A DNA stretch of 6,411 bases, from assembly GCA_031264715.1 (NCBI GenBank), contig JAISDP010000264.1, positions 1 through 6,411 of the forward strand, read 5' to 3'. The first letter of the stretch is position 1. The number at the start of each line of letters is the position of its first letter. Below are positions 1-6,313 of the stretch, one piece after another. A model generated the notes under the pieces. The model saw nothing but the letters and a program-made list of their open reading frames with translations, ran no database searches and was not told where the DNA came from. The stretch comes from Bacteroidales bacterium (GTDB lineage Bacteria > Bacteroidota > Bacteroidia > Bacteroidales > UBA4181). A program made the translations under genes and the position numbers.

Positions 1-141
1 ACGATAGATGGCGAAAATCATCATATCCTCGATCACGACAAACGCATCCGTTGGAACAACAGCATCTTTGCCTGGTTTGCCAAATGGTTGCAAAACGATG
101 ACAGTTGGTGGAATGAACTGTACCCGAAAAAGAATTATTAA
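1..141 (+). CDS. S9-family (prolyl oligopeptidase-like) serine peptidase, C-terminal end only
   Basis: Reading from base 1 gives 46 residues ending in TAA at 139-141; the rest of the gene lies upstream of the window. The fragment begins IDGENHHILDHDKR and continues with an aromatic-rich helix (SIFAWFAKWLQ) and a WWNELYP tail. This matches my memory of the C-terminus of Bacteroidota S9 peptidases, alpha/beta hydrolases that cleave short peptides. In that family a Glu-Gly/Asn-His motif carries the catalytic His, which would be residue 7 of the fragment. The last amphipathic helix packs on the hydrolase fold. The Ser and Asp of the triad are outside the window, so activity cannot be judged. The gene converges on the lipoprotein gene that ends at 179, and no strong terminator lies in the 37 bases between them. 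Family assignment is fairly confident; the exact subfamily is not. Confidence 0.75.
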   Translation, partial: TIDGENHHILDHDKRIRWNNSIFAWFAKWLQNDDSWWNELYPKKNY

Positions 142-178
142 ACTGTCGGACATGCGCCCCTGACAGGTCATTGACGCA

Positions 179-826
179 TCATTGGTAAATCCATAATATC
201 AAAGGCTTATCCGCTTGCTTTAATAACGAATCGATCTTCGTCATCAGGTTGTCCGAAATCACCGGACATCCCTGACTGTAACCTAACAGTAAATGACTTG
301 GGTATATTTCGGAATCATCCACATACGAATGTGAATGTAATACGACTTGCCGGTTATACGCATTACTGTTGGTTGCGTCCAGTCCGTGTAATTTGTAATG
401 TACATGGATGCCCCATTTGCTGTAGGAACGTATTCCGATTTTGTACCTGCCGAGTGAACTGCAATAACTGCCCGGTTCGTTGCTGAACACAATCTTTTCT
501 TCGGTACTTCCTTTTCCGTAGCCGTGGCAGCACAGCCCCGACCACATGATGGTATCCTGCGCAAAATCCCAGACAAACATTCTCTTTTTTCCCGAATGAA
601 TGGACATATCCACAAGGATCGCAGCATTGGCGCTATACTTGCCATTGGCACAAAACGCCTTCAATGTGTCCGCCCTTGCTTTTAACTTTTTGTGGAATAT
701 TGCTTCAGGGCGTTCCCGTATCGCTTCCCGTATTGCTTCCGGGGACGTATTTGGATTGGTGCGGACATTATTGTTGACACACGACAGAAAGAAAATGGTA
801 AAAATGGAAAAGACAGATGGCTTCAT
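179..826 (-). CDS. Lipoprotein with YkuD_2-type murein L,D-transpeptidase catalytic domain
   Basis: I choose the ATG at 826-824 (215 residues). The open frame extends to a TTG at 856, but only the ATG puts a normal lipoprotein signal at the N-terminus: MKPSVFSIF, a hydrophobic stretch, then FLSC with Cys16 as the lipidated residue. The residues after Cys16 (VNNN) carry no acidic export signal, so a periplasmic location is more likely than surface display. Residues about 30-45 are a low-complexity (REAI) stretch. The catalytic domain covers about 60-215. It has the family pattern of a GS-x-G-Y segment (SNEPGSY, LGRYKIG), HGLD, N-x-x-R followed by VVLHSHSYV, and a nucleophile motif SQGCPVIS with Cys187; His164 is the likely catalytic His. 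Known enzymes of this superfamily form 3-3 crosslinks in peptidoglycan or attach proteins to it. The motif reads Y-S-Q-G-C-P, not the more usual R-S-x-G-C-P. The gene diverges from the T9SS cargo operon. The family call is strong; the exact reaction is unknown. Confidence 0.82.
   Translation of the reverse strand: MKPSVFSIFTIFFLSCVNNNVRTNPNTSPEAIREAIRERPEAIFHKKLKARADTLKAFCANGKYSANAAILVDMSIHSGKKRMFVWDFAQDTIMWSGLCCHGYGKGSTEEKIVFSNEPGSYCSSLGRYKIGIRSYSKWGIHVHYKLHGLDATNSNAYNRQVVLHSHSYVDDSEIYPSHLLLGYSQGCPVISDNLMTKIDSLLKQADKPLILWIYQ
713..741 (-). repeat. 12-bp tandem microrepeat inside the lipoprotein gene
   Basis: On the plus strand TTCCCGTATCGC (713-724) is followed directly by TTCCCGTATTGC (725-736), with one mismatch, and by a partial third copy (737-741). 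The length is a multiple of three, so the frame is kept. It encodes the EAIREAIRERPEAI stretch between the lipidated Cys and the catalytic domain, a flexible tether that could vary in length between strains. Confidence 0.6.
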
Positions 827-959
827 TTTCGAATTTTTATTGGTGAGATTCTTCAATCCGGCTGTAGAAACAATATCTACAATGCCTTATTGCCAACTAC
901 AACGATTGGAATCCCGAATAATTGTTTAGTCATGTAATAAATCAATATTCGCTTCCGTG

Positions 960-1094
960 CGGACGTTCCCGTGGTACGGGTCCGGACGTCTGCGTTCCGG
1001 GACGCAAACGTTCGCATCGAAGACATCCGGACGTCTGCAGGGGAAGCATCCGGACGTTCGCGACGGAAACTGCGGACTGCCCTTGATAACCATT
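960..1094. repeat. Imperfect tandem array of 22-23 bp GC-rich units
   Basis: The word CGGACGT starts at 960, 983, 1028 and 1051. A diverged copy, CAAACGT, starts at 1005 and a truncated one, CGGACTG, at 1073. The starts are therefore 23, 22, 23, 23 and 22 bases apart, giving six units in register. Longer identities support this: TCCGGACGTCTGC is exact at 981-993 and 1026-1038, and CATCCGGACGT at 1024-1034 and 1047-1057. The approximate consensus is CGGACGTyyGC, a variable G/C-rich middle, then an (A/G)TC end. Small inverted repeats overlap the units: CCCGT-GGT-ACGGG (968-980), TGCGT/ACGCA (991-1006) and AGAC-TCCGGA-GTCT with one mismatched pair (1021-1036). The unit length, near two helical turns, and the location between divergent genes fit a protein-binding cluster or a mobile intergenic repeat. 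The function is unknown. Confidence 0.7.
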
Positions 1095-1164
1095 TAAAAA
1101 GGCAGAACTTAAAATTTTATTTATCATAGCATCTCAAAAAAGAATTAACCAAATTGACATTACA

Positions 1165-1196
1165 TTGTTGTACAAAATAAAAAACATATATATTTG
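1165..1196 (+). promoter_or_regulatory. Bacteroidota-type promoter of the T9SS cargo operon
   Basis: TATATTTG at 1189-1196 fits the Bacteroidota -7 consensus TAnnTTTG exactly. A TTG at 1165-1167 sits 21 bases upstream and a second at 1168-1170 sits 18 bases upstream; the consensus spacing for the -33 TTG is about 19-21. Transcription should begin near 1202-1204, leaving a leader of about 30 bases before the proposed start at 1234. The 8-bp palindrome TTGTACAA (1168-1175) overlaps the -33 region and could be an operator, but there is no further evidence for that. Confidence 0.65.
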
Positions 1197-1233
1197 CAAA
1201 AAAATATGTATATCATTTTTTGAGTATTCCGAA

Positions 1234-4002
1234 TTGCCTAAGAAAATTGTACATTACATATATGATGTTATTGCATGCGCTATCTTGATTAGCCTGTGTG
1301 ATTGTGCTGTAGCCCAAAAAAATATTAGCGGGACTGTTAACGGTTACTCCAAAGTCACGGCGATCAATCCCAATACCAGAACAGTAACACTTTCGAATGG
1401 TTCCATCATCAAAGCAATGGATACGGTATTGCTGATACAAATGACGGGAATACAACAGCTTAGTGGAACTATAACCGGTACAAGCGCCGGCCTTTATGAG
1501 TTTCATATAGTCGAATCTGTTGCCGGTAATACAGTTACATTAAAATCGACGCCCGGCAGTTTTGACACAAATGAATTAGTGCAAATGGTGCGGGTTCCTT
1601 CCTACAAAAATGCAACGGTCGCCCAAGGCAATACACTCACATGCCAAGGATGGAACTGGGCAGCGGGAACAGGTGGCGTTCTGGCCCTGATGGTTGACGA
1701 AACGCTCTCGCTTAACGGCAATATAGACGTATCCGGGCTTGGTTTTAACGGAGGTAAAGCATATACAACTGCATATACCGGGCTGTGCAGTTTTAATGCA
1801 GGCGATGGCACCGATAAGGCAGATTATCCCGGTACAAGCAACCTTGCGGGGTATAAAGGCGAAGGCGCGGTGTTAAAAAGCTATTTTGAAGCTAACCCGA
1901 AGGGTTACGGAAAAGCATGGAACGGCGGCGGCGGCGGTAATGGCAAATGGTCGGGCGGTGGCGGCGGCGCCAATGGCAACAGTGCAGGCAATGGGGATGA
2001 TCAGGTTTGTAATGTACAGGGATTCGATAGATCTAAAGGAAATTATGGAGATGCCGTCAAGTATGATGAAATTGACGTATCGACGCGCACATTCATGGGG
2101 GGAGGCGGAGGTGCAGGAACCGGTATCGGCACTGCCGGCGGAAATGGAGGCGGAATTGTTATTATTGTTGCACAAAAATTAGTATTCGCAGAAAATACCG
2201 CCATCAAAGCCAACGGCGAATCGGTCCTTGGAATGCCCAGTTCCGCTGGCGCGGGCGGCGGCGGCGCGGGCGGCAGCATCCTTTTATCGGCAGCGGATTA
2301 TGGCGACATAAGGATTGAAATAAATGGCGGCGTCGGCGGTAGCGTTAACAGAGTAGATTGCAACAGTACTGCTAATTCAAGAGGTGTAGGCGGTGGCGGC
2401 AGCGGTGGATTTTTGCTGACAACAAACGCTATGTCATGGTACGATGGTCTTAGCGATAAAATTAAAAAAGACGGCGGCGTGGCAGGAAGAATCTCAAACG
2501 CTACCGGCGGAAGTTGTCCGCCGGGATATTCAACCCCTGGCCAGGATGGTATATATCGTGGTAATTTTCAGGTACAACTGAGAGGTTTTTTCCGTAATCA
2601 CATCATGACTCCCGATACGGAAACCTGTAACGGTGAAGAGATAACCATTGAGGCATCGCAACCCCAGGGCGGAAACGGAAGTTTTACCTATTCCTGGGAA
2701 TCTGCGCCCGTTGGAACCGAAACATGGACGACCATATCCGGTAAAACCGATAAAGATTTAACACACACGATTACGCAAAGCATCCGGGTACGGAGAAAAG
2801 TAACCTCGGGAGGTATTAACGATTACAGTTCCCCTGTCACGATCACTGCGGAAACGGTTATCAACACTGCGATTGCCCCGGCCGATACTGTGCTCTGCTG
2901 GAAAGAGTCGTTAACGATTAGGGGTAATACGCCAACAGGCGGCGGCGGAGGCCCTTATGAGATTCAATGGCAAGAGTTGAAAAATAATACATGGGTAAAT
3001 ATTGATCAAGCCACTGCTCTAAACCTGACAGTATCATTACAGGCGGGCGGCGGCGACCAAACTTACCGGCGGCTGGTAACATCAGCCAAATCCTGTGTTT
3101 CTGAGGGAAATACGTCTATTATTCGCGTCCAGCCGCTCATTACAGGTAATACCATTACCCCCGATGATCAGAGGGTCTGCGAAGACATTGCGCAAAAGCT
3201 TACCGGGCTGGAACCAACCGGTGGAACAGGAACAAGCAATAACAAATACCAATGGCAAATCAGAACCGAAGGCCTGGATTGGACAGACCTCACCGGCGCT
3301 GTCGATATAGACTGCCAACCGATATTGAATACGCCCCAAATAGCAAGTGCCAACCGGTATGAAGAACGCAGTTACCGGCGTAATGTTACATCCGGCGTAT
3401 GTCAAAGCCAAAGTAACGAGGTAACCGTACGTTTCGACCGGCAATCGTCGGCATCGAACATTGAAACCCCGGGCGATCAGGTGGGCGGCAATGCCTTGAG
3501 GTTTCAGTTCAGCGAAGAACTCAATGCCGAACCTCCCGTGATCGGTAGCGGAATATGGTTGTCTGCGGATGAAAAACTGAGTTTCAGTCCTCCCGACAAC
3601 CCGTCTACTACGGTGAGTAACCTGCAATTGGGCGTCAATACCGTTATATGGACTGTAAGTAACGGGGCATGCGTTTCAGAACCCGATTCGGTTAAAATCG
3701 AAGTGATAGATGTAACCATGCCAAATGGCTTTTCTCCCAATGGCGACGGCATCAACGACTGTTTCAGGGTTGTAGGGGGCGAAAACGCCATCACCGGCGA
3801 AATTACCGTTCTCGACAGGTACAACAATGTGGTATTCGAGTCGAAATCATTCAAAGGTGGCAGCGATCTCAACAATTGTTCGGGTTGGTGGGACGGCCGC
3901 ACTTCATCGGGAAAGGAACTTCCTGCCGGCACTTATTTTTATCAACTGATCCTCAATGGGGATAAAGTCTACAAAGGATATGTGGTGCTCAAGAAACAGT
4001 AG
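1234..4002 (+). CDS. Large secreted surface protein, T9SS cargo with type B C-terminal sorting domain
   Basis: The protein has 922 residues from the proposed TTG start at 1234. The frame is open from 1165, but the operon promoter overlaps that part and there is no in-frame ATG until well inside the mature protein. TTG 1234 gives a clean signal peptide: PKK, a hydrophobic core (ACAILISLC), then AVA|Q near residue 28. Residues about 29-145 are a beta-rich domain (VTLSNGSIIKAMDTVLLIQM, VRVPSY). About 147-420 alternate Gly clusters with short hydrophobic strands, suggesting a beta-helix-like fold. Three related Ig-like modules start near 458, 547 and 641; each has TPD/APAD...C early and RR-x-VTS late. 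A fourth, different module starts near 743. Residues 829-922 are a classic gliding-motility/CHU_C sorting domain: PNGFSPNGDGIND, a WWDGR segment, LPAGTYFYQL and a final GYVVLKKQ. Type B domains direct export through the T9SS and retention at the cell surface. An adhesin or matrix role is inferred from the architecture; the ligand is unknown. Confidence 0.88.
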   Translation: MPKKIVHYIYDVIACAILISLCDCAVAQKNISGTVNGYSKVTAINPNTRTVTLSNGSIIKAMDTVLLIQMTGIQQLSGTITGTSAGLYEFHIVESVAGNTVTLKSTPGSFDTNELVQMVRVPSYKNATVAQGNTLTCQGWNWAAGTGGVLALMVDETLSLNGNIDVSGLGFNGGKAYTTAYTGLCSFNAGDGTDKADYPGTSNLAGYKGEGAVLKSYFEANPKGYGKAWNGGGGGNGKWSGGGGGANGNSAGNGDDQVCNVQGFDRSKGNYGDAVKYDEIDVSTRTFMGGGGGAGTGIGTAGGNGGGIVIIVAQKLVFAENTAIKANGESVLGMPSSAGAGGGGAGGSILLSAADYGDIRIEINGGVGGSVNRVDCNSTANSRGVGGGGSGGFLLTTNAMSWYDGLSDKIKKDGGVAGRISNATGGSCPPGYSTPGQDGIYRGNFQVQLRGFFRNHIMTPDTETCNGEEITIEASQPQGGNGSFTYSWESAPVGTETWTTISGKTDKDLTHTITQSIRVRRKVTSGGINDYSSPVTITAETVINTAIAPADTVLCWKESLTIRGNTPTGGGGGPYEIQWQELKNNTWVNIDQATALNLTVSLQAGGGDQTYRRLVTSAKSCVSEGNTSIIRVQPLITGNTITPDDQRVCEDIAQKLTGLEPTGGTGTSNNKYQWQIRTEGLDWTDLTGAVDIDCQPILNTPQIASANRYEERSYRRNVTSGVCQSQSNEVTVRFDRQSSASNIETPGDQVGGNALRFQFSEELNAEPPVIGSGIWLSADEKLSFSPPDNPSTTVSNLQLGVNTVIWTVSNGACVSEPDSVKIEVIDVTMPNGFSPNGDGINDCFRVVGGENAITGEITVLDRYNNVVFESKSFKGGSDLNNCSGWWDGRTSSGKELPAGTYFYQLILNGDKVYKGYVVLKKQ

Positions 4003-4906
4003 GTTCCTCATGATCCTTTGCCTCTTGACGACGGGTCATACATGCCTGGCGCAATACCATCCGCAGTATAGCCAGTATATGTTCAACGGCTTGGCGCTCA
4101 ACCCTGCCTGTGCCGGAAGCGGAGAGGCATTAAGCCTTGCAGCATTTTACCGTACCAGCCAATGGGGTAACGGGGTGGAGGGTATGCCTTCCACGCAGAC
4201 GTTTTCGGGTGATTTCCCATTACGTAACCCGCAGGTAGCGCTTGGGTTGCTGGTATTTAACGATCAGATCAGCATATTCAGGCAAACAGGGGCATACGTT
4301 GCATACGCATTCCGGGTGAGAGCCGGCGAAGGAAAATTGTCGTTCGGGTTGCAAGCCGGTTTCGATATGCAACGCGAGGACGAAACAGGTATCCGTATCA
4401 TCCAAAATCCCGATCCCCTGTTCAGTCCCGAAGTACACAACAATTTCATGCCCAATGTAGGCGTGGGCGCTTATTATTACACATCAAAGTATTTTGCCGG
4501 GCTGTCGCTTCCCCAGTTTTTGGCATATTCGCCCAACACGGCCGATTCCTATAAGGGTAAGCTGACATTTTCGAATACCATACTCTATGGTGGAGTTATT
4601 ATTGCGGCGGGCAGCGGTTTCAAAATCAAACCGTCGACATTGCTGCAATATGTCGGCAAAGGGATTCTTTTCGATTTAAACTGTAGTTTCCTCATGCTCA
4701 AGGAAAGCCTCGAATTGGGGGTTTCCTACCGCAACGGCAGCACCCTGGTGGGCATGATCCAATTCAAAATCAACCAACTCCGTATCGGGTATGCATACGA
4801 TTGTGCATTCGGAAAGCCAAGCGTGATCAATACATCGCATGAAATAATGTTACGTTGCGATTTCAAATTCAAAGTAAAAGCCGTTAGCCCACTATACCTG
4901 AAATAG
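3980..4906 (+). CDS. PorP/SprF-family type IX secretion outer-membrane protein
   Basis: I choose ATG 3980 (308 residues). It yields a proper signal peptide: MWCSRNSRF, a hydrophobic core, then CLA|Q near residue 24. ATG 3956 adds eight polar residues in front, and ATG 4010 leaves a short signal with no positive charge. The mature N-terminus has the family signature QYSQYMFNGLALNPACAGSG. The rest alternates aromatic and hydrophobic beta strands with Gly-rich turns, as expected of a membrane beta-barrel, and ends in strands LRCDFKFKVK. The length is typical for the family (about 300). PorP of Porphyromonas and SprF of Flavobacterium belong here; SprF is required for surface delivery of SprB, the type B cargo encoded next to it. 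The start overlaps the cargo gene by 23 bases, so translational coupling is likely. I infer that this is the dedicated partner of the upstream cargo. It is not necessarily the general PorP of the core secretion machine. Confidence 0.9.
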   Translation: MWCSRNSRFLMILCLLTTGHTCLAQYHPQYSQYMFNGLALNPACAGSGEALSLAAFYRTSQWGNGVEGMPSTQTFSGDFPLRNPQVALGLLVFNDQISIFRQTGAYVAYAFRVRAGEGKLSFGLQAGFDMQREDETGIRIIQNPDPLFSPEVHNNFMPNVGVGAYYYTSKYFAGLSLPQFLAYSPNTADSYKGKLTFSNTILYGGVIIAAGSGFKIKPSTLLQYVGKGILFDLNCSFLMLKESLELGVSYRNGSTLVGMIQFKINQLRIGYAYDCAFGKPSVINTSHEIMLRCDFKFKVKAVSPLYLK

Positions 4907-6304
4907 ATGAATAGGATTGGATACATAGTGATTTTTATTTTGAATATGGCGGTCGGTAAAATTTGGGCGCAGCCTAATTATGTGGTTGAACCGTTGACAT
5001 TGAATACCGGGTATGCCAACGAGGTATTCGCTATTGCCTGCGAAGATGGAATTATATATTGCTCGGACCGTAGAACCAGTTTCCTGGTCAACAGGGTCGA
5101 CTCGACCGACAACCCGCTTTATCACCTGTTTTATGCACACCGGAAAGACAGTACAAAATGGGGTGTTCCGCACCTGTTGTCGAGAAATATGCCCATTAAT
5201 GCGCACCAGGGGCCATGCTCGGTAAGCCTCGACGGGCAGGAAATTTATTTCACGGCCAACAACGAAACGGGTCAACGAATTTATTCGGCTCAAAAGTCGG
5301 GCAAAAACTGGATCAACATACGGCCTTTTGCACATAATAGCCCGAATTATACAACCGCTCATCCATCGTTGAGCCGCGACGGGACGCATTTGTTTTTTGC
5401 TTCGGATATGCCGGACGGATTCGGTGGTTTCGATATTTACGTGTGCGAACGGACAGTTAGCGGATGGGGGACGCCGAAAAACCTGGGACCCGGAGTGAAC
5501 ACCCCGGCAAATGAATTATATCCCTTTATACAAGGGACTGGAGTGTTGTATTTCTCGTCATCGGGGCATAACTCCATGGGTGGAATGGATATTTTCTCGG
5601 TGCGCGAAGTCAATGGTGCGTGGGGACAGCTTTACCGGATGGAAGAACCGATCAACTCCGCCGCCGACGATCTTTCGTATACAGCCGCCGATGCCGATGG
5701 TACCGGCGGTTATATTGCTTCGAACCGGACGGGCAGAACGTTCAATGTTTTCTCCTTCAAATCACTGTTCCCGGTTTTCTCCGATTGCCAGGAACAGGAA
5801 GAAAACGAATACAACTACGAATTTCGCAACCTGGCGGCAGCCGATGATACCATAGACCTGGAAAACACAACACTGAAATATGTGTGGGACCTGGGCGACG
5901 GCACCATTATGCACGGTCAAGTGGTGGAACATGCCTATGCTTCCACCGGCCAGTATGAGGTATTCCTGAACGTGGTGGATACTTTGACAAACGAAATAAA
6001 CAAAGAAGCAGCTCATTATATGATGATTGTGGAGGATGTTGAACAGCCGTACATCACTGTCAGCGAAACCCTTTACGCAGGGGCATTAGTAACATTCGAC
6101 GCCTCGAAAACTTATCTTCCCGAACTGGATATCGAAGAATATTACTGGATGTTTGGCGACGGAACGCGTGATAAAGGCGAATCGGCGAAACACGTCTTTG
6201 CTGCACCGGGAGTTTATCAAGTACAATTGGGCGTGATCGGGAAATCGAAGTATACCGGCGGAGAATTGAAATATTGTACATTCCTCGATATTACTGTCAA
6301 ATGA
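4907..6304 (+). CDS. Exported PD40 beta-propeller protein with two PKD domains
   Basis: The protein has 465 residues. Its ATG directly follows the TAG of the PorP/SprF gene, indicating co-transcription and probably coupled translation. Residues 1-21 are a signal peptide ending IWA|Q. Residues about 25-290 hold WD40-like PD40/TolB-type blades; visible ones are SVSLDGQEIYFTANN (about 104-118), HPSLSRDGTHLFFASDMPDG (about 152-171, followed by GGFDIYV) and YPFIQGTGVLYFSSSGHNS with GGMDIFSV (about 205-231). Two PKD domains follow, near 302-378 (WDLGDG at 327-332, HAYASTGQYEVFL) and 380-465 (WMFGDG at 414-419, HVFAAPGVYQVQLGV). Proteins with this PD40-PKD core are common beside PorP/SprF genes in Bacteroidota. 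Relatives such as PorE also carry an OmpA-like peptidoglycan-binding domain; this one has none and ends just after the second PKD. It probably acts in the periplasm or at the outer membrane as an accessory to the neighbouring cargo and barrel, but its exact role is unknown. Confidence 0.85.
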   Translation: MNRIGYIVIFILNMAVGKIWAQPNYVVEPLTLNTGYANEVFAIACEDGIIYCSDRRTSFLVNRVDSTDNPLYHLFYAHRKDSTKWGVPHLLSRNMPINAHQGPCSVSLDGQEIYFTANNETGQRIYSAQKSGKNWINIRPFAHNSPNYTTAHPSLSRDGTHLFFASDMPDGFGGFDIYVCERTVSGWGTPKNLGPGVNTPANELYPFIQGTGVLYFSSSGHNSMGGMDIFSVREVNGAWGQLYRMEEPINSAADDLSYTAADADGTGGYIASNRTGRTFNVFSFKSLFPVFSDCQEQEENEYNYEFRNLAAADDTIDLENTTLKYVWDLGDGTIMHGQVVEHAYASTGQYEVFLNVVDTLTNEINKEAAHYMMIVEDVEQPYITVSETLYAGALVTFDASKTYLPELDIEEYYWMFGDGTRDKGESAKHVFAAPGVYQVQLGVIGKSKYTGGELKYCTFLDITVK

Positions 6305-6313
6305 CGTATGGAC

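Larger units (their letters stand above)
827..1233. other. Divergent intergenic region with tandem array and operon promoter
   Basis: No convincing protein gene lies here. From the left: about 130 bases of moderately AT-rich DNA upstream of the lipoprotein gene, including a small inverted repeat GTAGA-7-TCTAC at 873-889 and no consensus promoter that I could find on the minus strand; the GC-rich 22-23 bp array at about 960-1094; then strongly AT-rich DNA (about 1095-1215) holding the operon promoter. The leader after the promoter is about 30 bases and contains a six-T run at 1216-1221. The composition changes sharply at both edges of the array. Confidence 0.6.

Noticed and set aside
873..889. 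Inverted repeat GTAGA-7-TCTAC upstream of the lipoprotein gene as an operator
   Set aside because: A 5-bp arm is easily found by chance and no promoter consensus could be placed beside it.
960..1094. A CRISPR array
   Set aside because: Units are 22-23 bp in total with no unique spacers between constant repeats, and no cas genes are seen. It is a degenerate tandem repeat.
942..1127. A 61-residue minus-strand open frame covering the tandem array
   Set aside because: Its Arg/Gly/Pro-rich composition is explained by translating the GC-rich repeat. It has no recognisable domain and lies in a region with better evidence for a non-coding repeat.
1154..1182. TTGACA as a classical sigma-70 -35 box
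   Set aside because: No good TATAAT lies 16-18 bases downstream, and it is too far (29 bases) from TATATTTG. The Bacteroidota-type promoter fits better.
1206..1223. A five-codon leader frame (ATG TAT ATC ATT TTT TGA) at the expected transcript start
   Set aside because: The ATG would be only about three bases from the 5' end of the transcript, and there is no sign of attenuation structure.
3082..3627. A 181-residue minus-strand open frame
   Set aside because: It lies wholly inside the cargo gene opposite its Ig-like modules, has no domain features, and the plus-strand frame is clearly the real one.
4892..5389. A 165-residue minus-strand open frame
   Set aside because: It is antisense to the start of the PD40-PKD gene, with no signal peptide or motif; it is a shadow of the coding strand.
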